From Helicobacter turcicus (lineage in GTDB: Bacteria; Campylobacterota; Campylobacteria; Campylobacterales; Helicobacteraceae), in contig NZ_JAIGYQ010000001.1 of NCBI RefSeq assembly GCF_019711685.1, positions 186,001 to 250,000 on the forward strand: a stretch of DNA of 64,000 nucleotides, written 5' to 3'. The stretch's first letter is position 1; each line of letters starts with the position of its first letter. Positions 49,606 through 59,811 of this stretch are shown here, one piece after another. The position numbers and the translations under genes were made by a program. Under the pieces are notes generated by a model. It was not told the origin of the DNA, did not search any database, and worked only from the letters and a program-made list of their open reading frames with translations.

Positions 49606-51120
49606 CTATACAGCAAAACTAGATTTAAATTCTTCTAATGCTTTGCAAAGTGTTTCTTCAATATCTTTATCTAACATTTTCTTAGAACGGATATCCTCAA
49701 AAATTTGCGGATATTTTGCCTCTAAGAATGGATACAGATCTGCCTCAAACTTTGTAATGTTAGCAACTGCCACATCATCCATATACCCTCTAGCCCCAGC
49801 AAAGATAATTACAACTTGACGCTCTATTGGTAGTGGAGAATACGGAGGTTGCTTAAGCACTTCTACCATTCTTTGTCCTCTATCCAATTGTTTTCTACTA
49901 GATTCATCCAAATCCGATGCAAATTGTGCAAATGCTTGGAGTTCTCTATATTGAGCAAGGTCAAGTCTTAGTGTTCCGGAAACTTGTTTTGTTGCTTTAA
50001 TTTGTGCAGCACCCCCAACACGAGAAACAGACAAGCCGACATTAATGGCTGGACGGATTCCAGAATTAAACAAGTCAGTTTCTAGAAAAATTTGTCCGTC
50101 TGTAATAGAAATAACATTCGTTGGAATATATGCCGCAACATCTCCTGCTTGCGTTTCAATGATTGGCAATGCAGTCAAGGATCCTGCTCCTAATTCATCA
50201 CTAACCTTAGCAGCTCTCTCTAACAATCTTGAATGTAGATAGAATACATCTCCTGGGAATGCTTCACGACCTGGAGGACGTCTTAAAATCAAAGACATCT
50301 CACGATAGGCGACAGCATGCTTACTTAAATCATCATAAACAATTAATGCATGTCTGCCATTATCTCTAAAATACTCACCCATTGTAACACCTGCATATGG
50401 AGCAAGATATTGCATTGCTGCAGAATCTGAAGCGGGCGCATTAACAATAATTGTATATTCCATTGCACCGTGCTCTTCAAGTTTTCTCACAACTTGTGCG
50501 ACTGTAGATTCCTTTTGTCCAATTGCAACATAAATACAAACAACATCTTGCCCTTTTTGATTAATGATTGTATCAATTGCTACAGTTGTTTTTCCTGTTT
50601 GTCTATCACCAATAATTAACTCTCTTTGTCCTCTACCAATTGGAACAAGCGCATCAATTGCTTTCAATCCTGTTTGAAGTGGTTCATGGACAGATTTTCT
50701 AGCCATAATTCCAGGAGCTTTCTCTTCCATAAAACGATATTCTTTAACCTCCACTGCACCTTTTCCATCTATTGGCTCACCAAGTGCATTTACAACACGC
50801 CCCATCATACCATCGCCAACTGGCACACGCAAAAGTTTTCCTAAGCGCTTAACGGAAGCTCCCTCTTTGATTTCTTTTCCAGCACCCAAGACAACAACGC
50901 CAACACTACCTTCTTCTAAGCTTGACGCAAGACCTTTATCTCCTGTGTCAAACTCAACCATCTCATAACTCATTGCGTTTTTAAGCCCATAAACTTTTGC
51001 AACTCCATCAGCATACGCAACAACTTTCCCTGTCTGTGCGATGTCTAAATCAAGTTCAAAATTATCAATTCTCTCTTTAATGATAGAACTAATTTCGTCT
51101 GCTTGTAATTTTACTACCAC
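49606..51120 (-). CDS. atpA: ATP synthase alpha subunit
   Basis: 504 residues. Non-catalytic nucleotide-binding subunit with [16 protein letters not shown]-loop and the [13 protein letters not shown] signature. Start is GTG at 51120 with AGGAG five bases upstream. Confidence 0.98.
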   Translation of the reverse strand: MVVKLQADEISSIIKERIDNFELDLDIAQTGKVVAYADGVAKVYGLKNAMSYEMVEFDTGDKGLASSLEEGSVGVVVLGAGKEIKEGASVKRLGKLLRVPVGDGMMGRVVNALGEPIDGKGAVEVKEYRFMEEKAPGIMARKSVHEPLQTGLKAIDALVPIGRGQRELIIGDRQTGKTTVAIDTIINQKGQDVVCIYVAIGQKESTVAQVVRKLEEHGAMEYTIIVNAPASDSAAMQYLAPYAGVTMGEYFRDNGRHALIVYDDLSKHAVAYREMSLILRRPPGREAFPGDVFYLHSRLLERAAKVSDELGAGSLTALPIIETQAGDVAAYIPTNVISITDGQIFLETDLFNSGIRPAINVGLSVSRVGGAAQIKATKQVSGTLRLDLAQYRELQAFAQFASDLDESSRKQLDRGQRMVEVLKQPPYSPLPIERQVVIIFAGARGYMDDVAVANITKFEADLYPFLEAKYPQIFEDIRSKKMLDKDIEETLCKALEEFKSSFAV

Positions 51121-51139
51121 TGCTACTCCTTATATAAAA

Positions 51140-51676
51140 TTAAAATGCTTTTAGAATATGATTTCTTAAATCACTAATAAATTTCTCTTGTGAAAAAGAA
51201 ACTTCCACACCTAAATCTTCTACAACCAGTTTAATCCCAGAATTTGCAACAACTTGTTGTTCTAACACAAGATTTACACCGAGTTTTTTGCTAAATTTGC
51301 TCTCAATCTCTTTTAGCACAGAATCCTCATAACCATCATTTACGATAAGTTGCGCAATGTATTCTTTATTTAAAGTTGCTAAATACGAAGATAATTCTCC
51401 ATGAAGTTCTCCAAACAAACCTAGTCGTTTATGCTCCGCTAACACCTTGACAAAATTCACAAATTTTGTATTTGCAGAATTATCCAAAATATTTTTCAAT
51501 ATAAAATCCACTTTTTGTGCTGTAGCAACATAGGGAGATTCTATAATCTCTTTAAATTTTGAAATTGTGTTTGCCTCTGCTAGTTTTCCAAGTAAAGGAG
51601 CAATCTCTCCTAGTTCTTTTTGCGATACTGAAGCAACCAACGCTTTAATATAACGCTTTGCAATCAAATCTTTCAT
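51140..51676 (-). CDS. atpH: ATP synthase delta subunit
   Basis: 178 residues, peripheral stalk connector. Start ATG directly follows the stop of atpF with no gap. C-terminal SGIKLVVEDLGVEVSFSQEK is the family end. Confidence 0.93.
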   Translation of the reverse strand: MKDLIAKRYIKALVASVSQKELGEIAPLLGKLAEANTISKFKEIIESPYVATAQKVDFILKNILDNSANTKFVNFVKVLAEHKRLGLFGELHGELSSYLATLNKEYIAQLIVNDGYEDSVLKEIESKFSKKLGVNLVLEQQVVANSGIKLVVEDLGVEVSFSQEKFISDLRNHILKAF

Positions 51677-52198
51677 TTACGCCACCTTTTTCAATAAAGA
51701 TTGCACCAAAACATCTTTACTCAACACAACAGAATCTCTATTTAAAAACTCTGACAAAATCTCATCTACAATTAATTTTTCTGCTTTTCTTTGCTCAAAT
51801 GCAATGTGGTCATTGTATTGGCGCACAAGATTTTCAAGCTCCATTTTCGTTGCTTCTTCAACCTTTTGTGCAATAATCGCAGATTCCTTATGCGCAGTCT
51901 CTACAATATCACGCGCAGTTTGCTTTGCTTCTTCTAACTGGCTTTGTGCTTTTTCTTTTGCTAATTGAGAATCATGCAATTTCTTTTGTATCTTTAATAA
52001 AGAGTTTGCAATATCATCCCTACGTGCCTTAAAAGTATTTTTAATTGCATCTGCTCCAAAGTAATACACAAGTCCAAAGAAAATTACAAAATTAATTGTT
52101 CTCTCAACAATGTCATAGTCAGCATTCTCTCCACCAGCTGCAAAAAGCACGGCCGGGGCAAATAATAACGATAAAAGACACAACTTTTTACTACCCAT
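51677..52198 (-). CDS. atpF: ATP synthase b subunit
   Basis: 173 residues. It begins with a signal-peptide-like hydrophobic stretch (LCLLSLLFAPAVLFAAGG) ahead of the true membrane helix (RTINFVIFFGLVYYF), a feature of epsilonproteobacterial b subunits, then long stalk helices. GGAGG precedes the ATG. Confidence 0.93.
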   Translation of the reverse strand: MGSKKLCLLSLLFAPAVLFAAGGENADYDIVERTINFVIFFGLVYYFGADAIKNTFKARRDDIANSLLKIQKKLHDSQLAKEKAQSQLEEAKQTARDIVETAHKESAIIAQKVEEATKMELENLVRQYNDHIAFEQRKAEKLIVDEILSEFLNRDSVVLSKDVLVQSLLKKVA

Positions 52199-52211
52199 CT
52201 ACACCTCCTTT

Positions 52212-52637
52212 TTAAAGTTTTCCAAGCTTAGCTTGCAAGCTTTCTTTAAAAAGTGGAACTTCAGAGCGCAAAGACGCTTTAAGTTTTTCTTTTTCATCCT
52301 CCAAGCTTGCCATAAATGCGCTGTATTTTTGTGTTAATTCATTCTTTTTATCAGAAATTCTCACTTCCGCAATTTGTTTTGCATTATCTTGGGCTTTACT
52401 TTTAATCAAAGCCGCTTCTTCCCTAGCTTTTTGTAAAATATTATCTGCTTCTTTTTTTAACACCTCAATATCCGCAGCATTACCTTCAATTCCTTTGCTA
52501 TCTTTCTTAATGGAAGCATCACGCATATCCATAAAGCCTAGCAATGGCTTATACAGGATACGATCTAGTAAATATACCAGAATAAGAAAAATAACAAAAA
52601 CTAAAGCCATTACCCAAGGAGTTGGGATAATAGTCAT
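52212..52637 (-). CDS. atpF': ATP synthase b' subunit
   Basis: 141 residues from the ATG at 52637, which has AAGGAG five bases upstream; a GTG two codons earlier is too near that site. One membrane helix (WVMALVFVIFLILVYLLD), then stalk helices. Two different b-type subunits show a heterodimeric peripheral stalk. atpB and atpE are not in this cluster, as usual in Helicobacter. Confidence 0.93.
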   Translation of the reverse strand: MTIIPTPWVMALVFVIFLILVYLLDRILYKPLLGFMDMRDASIKKDSKGIEGNAADIEVLKKEADNILQKAREEAALIKSKAQDNAKQIAEVRISDKKNELTQKYSAFMASLEDEKEKLKASLRSEVPLFKESLQAKLGKL

Positions 52638-52713
52638 TTGCACTCCTTTCTTTGTTTATTTCTAAAATAGTTTTTATTCTACCACGACTTTTTCTAAGTT
52701 TTTCTTAAAAACT

Positions 52714-53613
52714 TTATATTGGTAAAATTTTATTAAACTTTTTAACCTCCTCGTCGTTACCAAATTCTACAATCAAGCGATTTTTTTGAATAAATGCTAC
52801 AATTCCACTATTTTTTAACTTTGCGCAAATAGCATTTAAAGCCACAATGGAATCTTTATTTAGAGTTTTTCGTGTGAGGTTTTGAGGAGAATCTTGTAAA
52901 AAGTTTGTAATCGCATTTACATTTTTTGCATCTTTAAAGTTTTTTACTATTTTTTCCGTCGCATGCACGCTTAACTTTTGCCCAACAATAGAATTTGCGA
53001 TAAGATTTTGCTTCTCTTTTGGTAGTGCAACTAAAGTTTTTGCATGTCCTTGAGATATCTTATTTTTTAATACTAATTCTTGCACTTCCTCACTTAAATC
53101 CAATAAACGCAATGTATTAGTGATCTGTGCGCGCGACTTTGAAAGTCGCTTTGCCACTTCTTCATGTGTGATTCCATAATCCTCAATCAATTCCTTATAA
53201 GAATGCGCTAAATCAATAGGATTTAAATCCTCTCTCTGGATATTTTCAATGAGCGCTAATTCCCGCAATTTACCCACTTGAATATCTACAATAATTGCCT
53301 TAATACTCTCTTGTTTTGCAAGCTTACTTGCGCGCAAACGGCGTTCACCTGCGATTAGATAATAAGAATCTGCATCTTTGCTATCCTCATATACCAAAAT
53401 CGGTTGCAATAATCCATGCTCTTCAATAGAAGTAGCAAGCTCTTGAAGTGAGGTTACATCAAAAACCTTGCGCGGTTGTAAAGGATTTGGCTTAATCTTT
53501 TCAATATCAAGTTCTACAACTAAGCCCGAGTTGTCCTGTAAGTCATTCTGATATGCCTCTTCTACTTCACTTAAAATCGCACCAAGTCCACGTCCTAATC
53601 CCTTCTTTGCCAT
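52714..53613 (-). CDS. parB: Chromosome-partitioning protein ParB
   Basis: 299 residues. N-terminal ParB/Srx CTPase region (NPLQPRKVFD, YLIAGERRLRASKLA), HTH (GITHEEVAKRLSKSRAQI), C-terminal dimerisation. It loads on parS sites and forms the partition complex. ATG overlaps the parA stop by one base. Confidence 0.95.
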   Translation of the reverse strand: MAKKGLGRGLGAILSEVEEAYQNDLQDNSGLVVELDIEKIKPNPLQPRKVFDVTSLQELATSIEEHGLLQPILVYEDSKDADSYYLIAGERRLRASKLAKQESIKAIIVDIQVGKLRELALIENIQREDLNPIDLAHSYKELIEDYGITHEEVAKRLSKSRAQITNTLRLLDLSEEVQELVLKNKISQGHAKTLVALPKEKQNLIANSIVGQKLSVHATEKIVKNFKDAKNVNAITNFLQDSPQNLTRKTLNKDSIVALNAICAKLKNSGIVAFIQKNRLIVEFGNDEEVKKFNKILPI

Positions 53614-54401
53614 TAAGCTCTCTTTAAAATCGCGCGCGCAAGATTCTGATACGCCATATTGCCTTGAGAGCGCACATCATACAAAATCACTGGCTTCCCA
53701 AAACTCGGAGATTCTGCTAGTTTGATGTTACGCGGAATTGCAATAGTAGTTTTAGAAGTTACTTCCTTGATGAGCTGTCCATCAAAATGTTGCACCAAGT
53801 CCGCATATACCTGTCTTGAGAGATTATTTTGCACACTATACATTGTTGGCAGCAAACCCTTAATCTCTAAATCCGGATTAATCTCTTTGCGCAAAATCTT
53901 AATCGTGTTTAAAAGTTGGGCTAGACCTTCAAGAGCAAAAAATTCACACTGGATTGGGATAATCACAGAATTTGAGGCAGAGAGTGCATTAATCGTAAGT
54001 GGTCCAAGAGCAGGTGGAGAGTCAATAATTACATAATCATATAAATCGAGGATATCTTCAATTTTCTTTTTCAAAATCAACTCACGCCCATTACGCTTGT
54101 GGTTATAAAACTCTTTCTCAATTCCAACTAAACCAATATTAGAGGGTGCTAAATGTAAAGTTGGGATTGCAGTTTTTTGAATGATTTGCGAAAGCTTTTT
54201 TGTCCCAATTAACACATGATAGATATTGAATTCTATACTATTACGATGGAATCCTAAACTTGTTGTCGCATTTGCTTGCGGATCGGCATCAATTAGCAAA
54301 ACGCGCTTTTCTTCCACAGCAAGTGAAGCGGCAAGATTTACCGCCGTTGTTGTTTTTCCTACGCCCCCTTTTTGATTTGCAATACAAATGACTTCACACA
54401 T
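53613..54401 (-). CDS. parA: Chromosome-partitioning ATPase ParA/Soj
   Basis: 262 residues. Deviant Walker A ANQKGGVGKTTTAVNLA, DYVIIDSPPALGPLTINAL. It moves ParB-parS complexes. Good GAGGG ribosome site. Confidence 0.96.
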   Translation of the reverse strand: MCEVICIANQKGGVGKTTTAVNLAASLAVEEKRVLLIDADPQANATTSLGFHRNSIEFNIYHVLIGTKKLSQIIQKTAIPTLHLAPSNIGLVGIEKEFYNHKRNGRELILKKKIEDILDLYDYVIIDSPPALGPLTINALSASNSVIIPIQCEFFALEGLAQLLNTIKILRKEINPDLEIKGLLPTMYSVQNNLSRQVYADLVQHFDGQLIKEVTSKTTIAIPRNIKLAESPSFGKPVILYDVRSQGNMAYQNLARAILKRA

Positions 54402-54414
54402 CCCTCAAACTCCA

Positions 54415-55059
54415 TTATCTTAAGCTATAAATTTTTTCATTTTCAATTAAAATCGCACCATCATCACACAGCACCGCATCGCTCATTGCTAAAACACTGC
54501 CTTTATAATGAAATCCGTAGTTAAAATTCTTGTGAAATTCTAACGCATATTTACTAAAAATTTGCTTCCAACTAAACTTTTTTTCTTCACATTCTAGGAT
54601 TTCTGCTAAAATTTCTAAAATTGCTTCCTTTTGGATTCCAACTTCTACCACCCCAAAACACATATCACTCACCTTTAGATTGATTCCAATTCCAACAATA
54701 ATGTTTTCTTGTAACTTCGTGCAAATTATTCCTCCTGCTTTCTTACTACCCACATACAAATCATTGGGCCACTTTAGCCAAACTTGCGCACCATTTTGAT
54801 TTAATATTTCCTTAAAAATGTATCCCATATAAATTGACACAGATTCTAGTGGTAAATCCTGCGGAAGCTTGAAAAATGGAATCGCAACAGAAAAATACAA
54901 TCCATCCTCCACACTCTCCCATGCATTACCACGGCTACCAACTCCTCCACTTTGCACATCTGCTACTACCATAATAGGTGCACTTAAGCTGCCATTACGC
55001 AAACTTTCTACCAAATACAGCTGCGTGGATTCTATGCAATCAAATTTTAAAATCTGCAT
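54415..55059 (-). CDS. birA: Biotin-protein ligase, monofunctional
   Basis: 214 residues, catalytic domain only, without the N-terminal DNA-binding domain of E. coli BirA. The biotinyl-AMP loop is GGVGSRGNAWES; GLYFSVAIPF and VWLKWPNDLYV-GSKKAGGI follow. Attaches biotin to carboxylases. ATG overlaps the fmt stop (TAATG). Confidence 0.92.
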   Translation of the reverse strand: MQILKFDCIESTQLYLVESLRNGSLSAPIMVVADVQSGGVGSRGNAWESVEDGLYFSVAIPFFKLPQDLPLESVSIYMGYIFKEILNQNGAQVWLKWPNDLYVGSKKAGGIICTKLQENIIVGIGINLKVSDMCFGVVEVGIQKEAILEILAEILECEEKKFSWKQIFSKYALEFHKNFNYGFHYKGSVLAMSDAVLCDDGAILIENEKIYSLR

Positions 55060-55961
55060 TACTCTAGTATATCTCCTACTTTTAGACGTTTGCCTTGTGC
55101 ATATTCATATGCACCCACTGCTTTTTTTGAAGGTGCTTGCAAGGTTGTAATCCATACACTTCCCATTTCACAACCAATTTTAATTCCATTCTTTGCAATC
55201 TCTAAAATCTCACCTTTTTTATGTGTGCCATTTATAGAATCTAACTTGAGTGTTTTTAGCTTTAAGCCACTCTTTAAATAAACTTCTGGCCAACCACTAT
55301 AAGCTAAAGCCTTATTTTCTAGTGTTTTAGAATTATCAAACTCCACAAGTCCAAATTCTTTTCTGATTTTTTTACAATAACTAGCATCGGCATTATTTTG
55401 CGCTAGAGGTCTAATTATGCTAATACGTTCTAAATATTCTAAAATTAGCTCCGCAGCAAGTTTTGCTAAAACATCAAAAAGAATCACAGCATTTTGTCCT
55501 GTATTTTCAATCACTTTAAAACCCAAAATATCGCCACAATCTAAGTTTTCCTCCATTTGCATCACACTCACACCAAAATACGATTCCGCTTCTAAAATAC
55601 TTTGCTGAATTGCGCTTGCTCCGCGAAACTTTGGCAAAATTGACGCGTGCAAATTCACACAAGGCGCAATACCCAAAACTGCTTTGGGTAAAACTTTCCC
55701 AAAGGCTGCAACAATAATAATATCAGGCTTTAAAGCCTTTAATTCTTCCACAAAAACATCATCTAAACATTCCGGCTGAAAAATAGGAATACTGGGAGCT
55801 TTTAGTTGTAGCAATTCCTTTGTCGCTGGGGCTTTTAGCTGCATACTGCGCCCTGCCCTTTTATCCCTTTGACACACTAGTGCGCAAATTGTATGATGTC
55901 GCAATAGAGAATCCAAAATTACCGCTGCATAATTTGGCGTTCCCATAAAAATAATTTGCAT
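55059..55961 (-). CDS. fmt: Methionyl-tRNA formyltransferase
   Basis: 300 residues. Active-site NLHASILPKFRGASAIQQ and the aspartate region ENLDCGDILGFKVI; C-terminal domain present. Formylates initiator Met-tRNA. AGGAT precedes the ATG. First gene of the fmt-to-ybgF series. Confidence 0.95.
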   Translation of the reverse strand: MQIIFMGTPNYAAVILDSLLRHHTICALVCQRDKRAGRSMQLKAPATKELLQLKAPSIPIFQPECLDDVFVEELKALKPDIIIVAAFGKVLPKAVLGIAPCVNLHASILPKFRGASAIQQSILEAESYFGVSVMQMEENLDCGDILGFKVIENTGQNAVILFDVLAKLAAELILEYLERISIIRPLAQNNADASYCKKIRKEFGLVEFDNSKTLENKALAYSGWPEVYLKSGLKLKTLKLDSINGTHKKGEILEIAKNGIKIGCEMGSVWITTLQAPSKKAVGAYEYAQGKRLKVGDILE

Positions 55962-55989
55962 TGTTTATCCTAGATTGATAAAAGTGTTC

Positions 55990-56814
55990 TTAGCTAACAA
56001 TTTCAAGCAGTGGAGTAGGATTTGTAAAATTTACCTTATAGCTTTGAATTGCATAATCACGCAAAAGCGATTCTTCTCTCATATTGGAATTAAAGTCTCT
56101 TTGTAAGCTAACTTTTGATTCTGATTTATCTTGCACTTTAGATGCCATATTTTGTTCTATGGAATCTTTTTCTCTGGCTTCTTCTTGCTTTTCAAGTGCT
56201 TCTTCTACTTCTTCAGCTTTCTCTCTTACTTGCTCACTTCTAGCCTTGCTCTCCATTTGTGCTGCACTTGCTGCAACCTTATAATCCTGCGGACTAGGAT
56301 CTGATGGCGCCATTGCCGCTGCAACAATTTGACGCGCATTTTGAATTGTTTCTTCCGGAGTTTTGCCTTCTTTCATTGTAATTGGCACTTCACCAGCAGT
56401 TGCATACATTTTTCCATCAGGTCCGCGTGTATAAGTAAAGGAAGCACCACCAGTTACGACGCCAGCTCCAGCAGCAATATGAGCTGCTTCATGTGCGCGA
56501 ACATTCCTATCAATCCTCTCTAGTTCCCTCACATATTGTGTTTCTTCTTCATCTAAAGTCTCACCATTGAGTGCTTTCTCATCTGTGGCAGATTGCATTT
56601 TTTTAGAATCTTTGGATTCTACAGACGTATCAAAAACTACACTTTCTGCACTTTGCACAGAATCTTTTTTAGATTCTATCTTTTCTATCTCTTCGGCAAA
56701 AAATGGACGTTTAGTAAAATCTGTCGTATCTGTAAAGTTTATAGAGTTTGCTACATTTCTAGAAGTATAAAGGTAGCTGTTTTGCAAAACAGACATCACA
56801 TTACCAACTTGCAT
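55990..56814 (-). CDS. SprA-related putative metalloprotease
   Basis: 274 residues. The central region has VRAHEAAHIAAGAGVV (HExxH zinc-type motif), GASFTYTRGPDGKMYATAGEV and a conserved Gln/Ala-rich helix (QNARQIVAAAMAPSDPSPQDY). This is the SprA-family domain seen in many Campylobacterales and marine bacteria; its substrate is unknown. Flanking N- and C-terminal parts are low-complexity Ser/Glu/Lys. Start ATG at 56814 has GGAG seven bases upstream. Confidence 0.8.
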   Translation of the reverse strand: MQVGNVMSVLQNSYLYTSRNVANSINFTDTTDFTKRPFFAEEIEKIESKKDSVQSAESVVFDTSVESKDSKKMQSATDEKALNGETLDEEETQYVRELERIDRNVRAHEAAHIAAGAGVVTGGASFTYTRGPDGKMYATAGEVPITMKEGKTPEETIQNARQIVAAAMAPSDPSPQDYKVAASAAQMESKARSEQVREKAEEVEEALEKQEEAREKDSIEQNMASKVQDKSESKVSLQRDFNSNMREESLLRDYAIQSYKVNFTNPTPLLEIVS

Positions 56815-56837
56815 TTTACCACTCCTTAATCAATGTG

Positions 56838-56843
56838 ATTATA
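56838..56843 (-). promoter_or_regulatory. -10 box for the SprA-like gene
   Basis: TATAAT on the minus strand, about 24 bases before the start at 56814. Confidence 0.6.
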
Positions 56844-56953
56844 ACGTAAAAAATACTAAATCTACACAGAATCTAAAAGCTTTTACAGATTTTTACTACA
56901 ATTTCAAAGAGAATTAAAAGAAGCCTCTGGGGCAAATTTAAAGTTTTATGGAG

Positions 56954-56985
56954 AAACTTTCTATGCAAAAACGTATAGAAAGTTT
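56954..56985 (-). terminator. Hairpin after tlpD
   Basis: An 11-base perfect stem (AAACTTTCTAT/ATAGAAAGTTT) with a ten-base loop, six bases beyond the tlpD stop. No T run follows directly. Confidence 0.55.
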
Positions 56986-56991
56986 AAAAGA

Positions 56992-58098
56992 TTAAGAACG
57001 ACTATTACGCTCTGCAATTTTTTCACTAAGCATTTTATCAAGCACTTCTACGACTTTATCTGAAGCAATTTCCCCTTCCTTTAAAAGCCCTAAAATTTCT
57101 TCTGAGTTACCCTCAATGCCTTTATCTCTAAAGATTTCAATCGCACTTTTAAAGCAGTTATGAACACCAGCATGAGGAGACTCTAAGCTTGGATAATCTG
57201 CCAGTTGTCCAAATGCCTCTTTCCCAATTCCTTGTTCATACCATTTACCCAAACGACAATCATGGTGATTAACAAGCTCTATATCCAAATCCTCTTCTAA
57301 TATTGCTTTATACCCTCTAATTTTAAAGAGTAAGTGATCTAACTTTACAAGTCCAATAAATGTCGTATCAAGCACATTTGCGGAATCTTGTCTTACATCC
57401 ATTGAAGCCTCGCCAATTTCTACAAATTTTGCAACTTCGTCATTGACTTCATTCATATTATCCACAATTTCTTCTGTGGAAGTTTGCACTTCTGAAAAGT
57501 TTTGACGCAACACTTGAATATTCATTTCAATTTCTCTTGTAGCTTTTTGCGCACGCTCTGCAAGTTTTCTAACTTCATCTGCCACAACGGCAAATCCCCT
57601 ACCATGCTCCCCTGCTCTTGCTGCTTCAATAGCAGCATTAAGTGCAAGTAAGTTTGTTTGGTCGCTAACATCAGTAATAAGATTAATCACGTTAGAGATA
57701 GAATCCAAATCTTGATACACTTGTTGAATCATCCCTTGAAAACTATTTAAACGCTCTGTAACCTGAAGCACACTATCTGCAATTGCCTTCTCTAAAAGCT
57801 TTGTTTGTTTTGCATTATCTGTGGATATACTTTTTGCATTCTCTAGCATTTCTACTGAAGATGCGAAATTATCTTGCAAAACTTTCAAATTTCTTGCACA
57901 AGAACCCATTACTGTTTGAAAGATTCCACTAGAAACTGCAGATTTTTCTTTATTTTCATCAAATTCAGCAATCAATGCATCTTTTCTTGCATTTTCTTCA
58001 TTTTGTTGGCGCAATGCATTTTGAAGTTGCTCAATCTTCGCATATAAAACATTATTTTCCGCGACTAACTCCTGTTCCCTTTTTGAATTTCCAAACAT
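56992..58098 (-). CDS. tlpD: Cytoplasmic methyl-accepting chemotaxis protein, TlpD type
   Basis: 368 residues, with no membrane segment. Coiled N-terminus, then the signalling domain with the hairpin [20 protein letters not shown], and a C-terminal CZB zinc domain ([21 protein letters not shown]). This matches H. pylori TlpD, a soluble receptor for oxidative and energy stress. Start at 58098 ([11 protein letters not shown]) has AAGGAAA upstream; a frame open to 58164 is not supported. Confidence 0.9.
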   Translation of the reverse strand: MFGNSKREQELVAENNVLYAKIEQLQNALRQQNEENARKDALIAEFDENKEKSAVSSGIFQTVMGSCARNLKVLQDNFASSVEMLENAKSISTDNAKQTKLLEKAIADSVLQVTERLNSFQGMIQQVYQDLDSISNVINLITDVSDQTNLLALNAAIEAARAGEHGRGFAVVADEVRKLAERAQKATREIEMNIQVLRQNFSEVQTSTEEIVDNMNEVNDEVAKFVEIGEASMDVRQDSANVLDTTFIGLVKLDHLLFKIRGYKAILEEDLDIELVNHHDCRLGKWYEQGIGKEAFGQLADYPSLESPHAGVHNCFKSAIEIFRDKGIEGNSEEILGLLKEGEIASDKVVEVLDKMLSEKIAERNSRS

Positions 58099-58170
58099 AA
58101 AGATTTCCTTTCTTTGATTCCATTTAGACGATAACTGATAACTATATATTTTCGGTGAAAACAAAGCTTT

Positions 58171-58176
58171 ATTATA
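58171..58176 (-). promoter_or_regulatory. -10 box for tlpD
   Basis: TATAAT on the minus strand, about 70 bases before the tlpD start, giving a leader of some 65 bases. Confidence 0.6.
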
Positions 58177-58230
58177 TCTAAATTATGGCTAAACTTCAAA
58201 TATATTATTAAAAATTTATTAAAGCCTTGC

Positions 58231-58830
58231 TTACCAAAACCTTATGACTTCTGCTTTAGGATTTCGTATTTTTTCTAGAATTGCTAATTCCTTTGGTTCT
58301 CCAACTACAAGCATTACTGCACTTTTCTCGCTCTCTCCAAGCCCTAAATATCTATCAAGTGCTACATTATCAAAACCTCCAATGATACAAGAAGCAAGGT
58401 TGCAAGAAGTCGCAGCATTTGCCATATTCATTAATGCTAAATGCGCTTGTTCTCTCGCATAACTTAGCTTTTTTTCCAAATGCATTCCGTCAATAAAAGG
58501 TTTATACAAGCTCAAACGTTTCTCTATCTCTTTTTCTGGGAGATTCCTTTCCCTAAGCTTACCCTCAAAATATTCCCCAAAATCAAGGCGCGAAACAATA
58601 ATAATAATCGCCCCACAATGTTCCACTTGACTTTGTCCATTAGCAATTTGTGCAATTTCTTTCTTTTTTTTGGGATCTTGCACGACATAAAAAATCCATG
58701 GTTCTAACCCCAAAGAACTAGGTGCTAAACGCCCAGTTTCTAAAATAAAATCTAAATCTTTTGCACTAATTGCAGAATCCTTGAAATTCCTACAAGAATA
58801 GCGTGCATTTACAATCTCCAAAAAATCCAT
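58231..58830 (-). CDS. Nitroreductase family protein (FMN-dependent)
   Basis: 199 residues. N-terminal ARYSCRNFKDSAI, FMN-binding APSSLGLEPWIFYVV, C-terminal SCIIGGFDNVAL and GEPKELAILEKIRNPKAEVIRFW. NAD(P)H-dependent reduction of nitro compounds or quinones. It may play the part of RdxA/FrxA, which activate metronidazole in H. pylori, but orthology is not established here. Four bases separate it from the next upstream gene. Confidence 0.88.
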   Translation of the reverse strand: MDFLEIVNARYSCRNFKDSAISAKDLDFILETGRLAPSSLGLEPWIFYVVQDPKKKKEIAQIANGQSQVEHCGAIIIIVSRLDFGEYFEGKLRERNLPEKEIEKRLSLYKPFIDGMHLEKKLSYAREQAHLALMNMANAATSCNLASCIIGGFDNVALDRYLGLGESEKSAVMLVVGEPKELAILEKIRNPKAEVIRFW

Positions 58831-58833
58831 AAC

Positions 58834-59811
58834 TTACTCCTTAATTAAAAATTCTTTTGCTTTTTCTTTACTTTCAAACGCCATTGCCTGAAATTCTCGT
58901 CCCTCAAAGCGCACTTGATAGTTTTTATCCGCCTCTGATTTTCCATACAATAACGTAAGTTCTATTGCAAGTTGCTTATCACGCTCACTTGCATTGTTTT
59001 CTACAAGCCCTAAAGGTCCAATACAATCTAAAAGCTCAATCTTACTCATCTTAGGATGTTTAAAGTCTAGGCGCTCATTTTCTTCTGCATTTCTTGCAAT
59101 CACGCAACGCCCACCATCTGGTAAAATCATATAACGCCCAAACTTCACAAGCTCCATATCCTCAAACACTACTTCACGATGTGCTTGAATATCTTTTATT
59201 TTGTTTGCCACTGAAGTTTCTGTTAAAAGGCAACCCCCTCCTGGTCGTTCGTAATATTCCAAACCATATTCTTTTACAAGTTGTAATTGTCTCTCACGTC
59301 CTCTTCCATGAATATCTAATAATTTCTCTCTATCAATCCAACCTCTCTGCTCTGGAATGCTAATAGGCAAAAGCTTTGCTGACATTGGACGTACAATCAA
59401 ACCATTTGCTTCACAAAGACGCTCCACCTGTCCAAGTGCTTCTGCTCTTTGACTTTTTGGACGTTGCCCCAAAACTTCCCCGCTAATCACAAAGCTAGCT
59501 CCCTGAGATTCCAACATACCAAGTGCGTGAGAAAACATATTTGCATGGCAGTCAATACAAGGATTAAAGTATTTTCCATAGCCAAATTTCGGCTTAAAAA
59601 GCACATCTTCAAAAAACTGCTTTCTAATATCTACAATCTTTAGCTCCACGCCCACTTGATCCAAACGTTGTCGCAAAATCTCACTTTTATCACGTTTTGC
59701 ACCAAAGCCGATATTAAAATGCAGTGCCAACACATCAACACCCAAATCCTTAATGATTTTAATCGCAAGCAGACTATCAAGCCCACCACTAAATAACGCT
59801 AATGCCTTCAT
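58834..59811 (-). CDS. PP-loop ATPase (ThiI/MnmA-like) with DUF814-like C-terminus
   Basis: 325 residues. The N-terminal SGGLDSLLAIKII is the ATP-pyrophosphatase loop of tRNA thiolases; NPCIDCHANMF gives a CxxC. The region GRYMILPDGGRCVIARNAEEN resembles the NFACT-R/DUF814 fold. Likely a tRNA or nucleotide modification enzyme, often named tRNA 2-thiouridylase-like; exact reaction unknown. ATG lies inside the end of dnaG (23-base overlap). Confidence 0.75.
   Translation of the reverse strand: MKALALFSGGLDSLLAIKIIKDLGVDVLALHFNIGFGAKRDKSEILRQRLDQVGVELKIVDIRKQFFEDVLFKPKFGYGKYFNPCIDCHANMFSHALGMLESQGASFVISGEVLGQRPKSQRAEALGQVERLCEANGLIVRPMSAKLLPISIPEQRGWIDREKLLDIHGRGRERQLQLVKEYGLEYYERPGGGCLLTETSVANKIKDIQAHREVVFEDMELVKFGRYMILPDGGRCVIARNAEENERLDFKHPKMSKIELLDCIGPLGLVENNASERDKQLAIELTLLYGKSEADKNYQVRFEGREFQAMAFESKEKAKEFLIKE

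Noticed and set aside
52714-54401. parS sites near parAB
   Set aside because: No sequence close to TGTTTCACGTGAAACA was seen on scanning; single half-sites such as GTGAAAC occur but without a partner.
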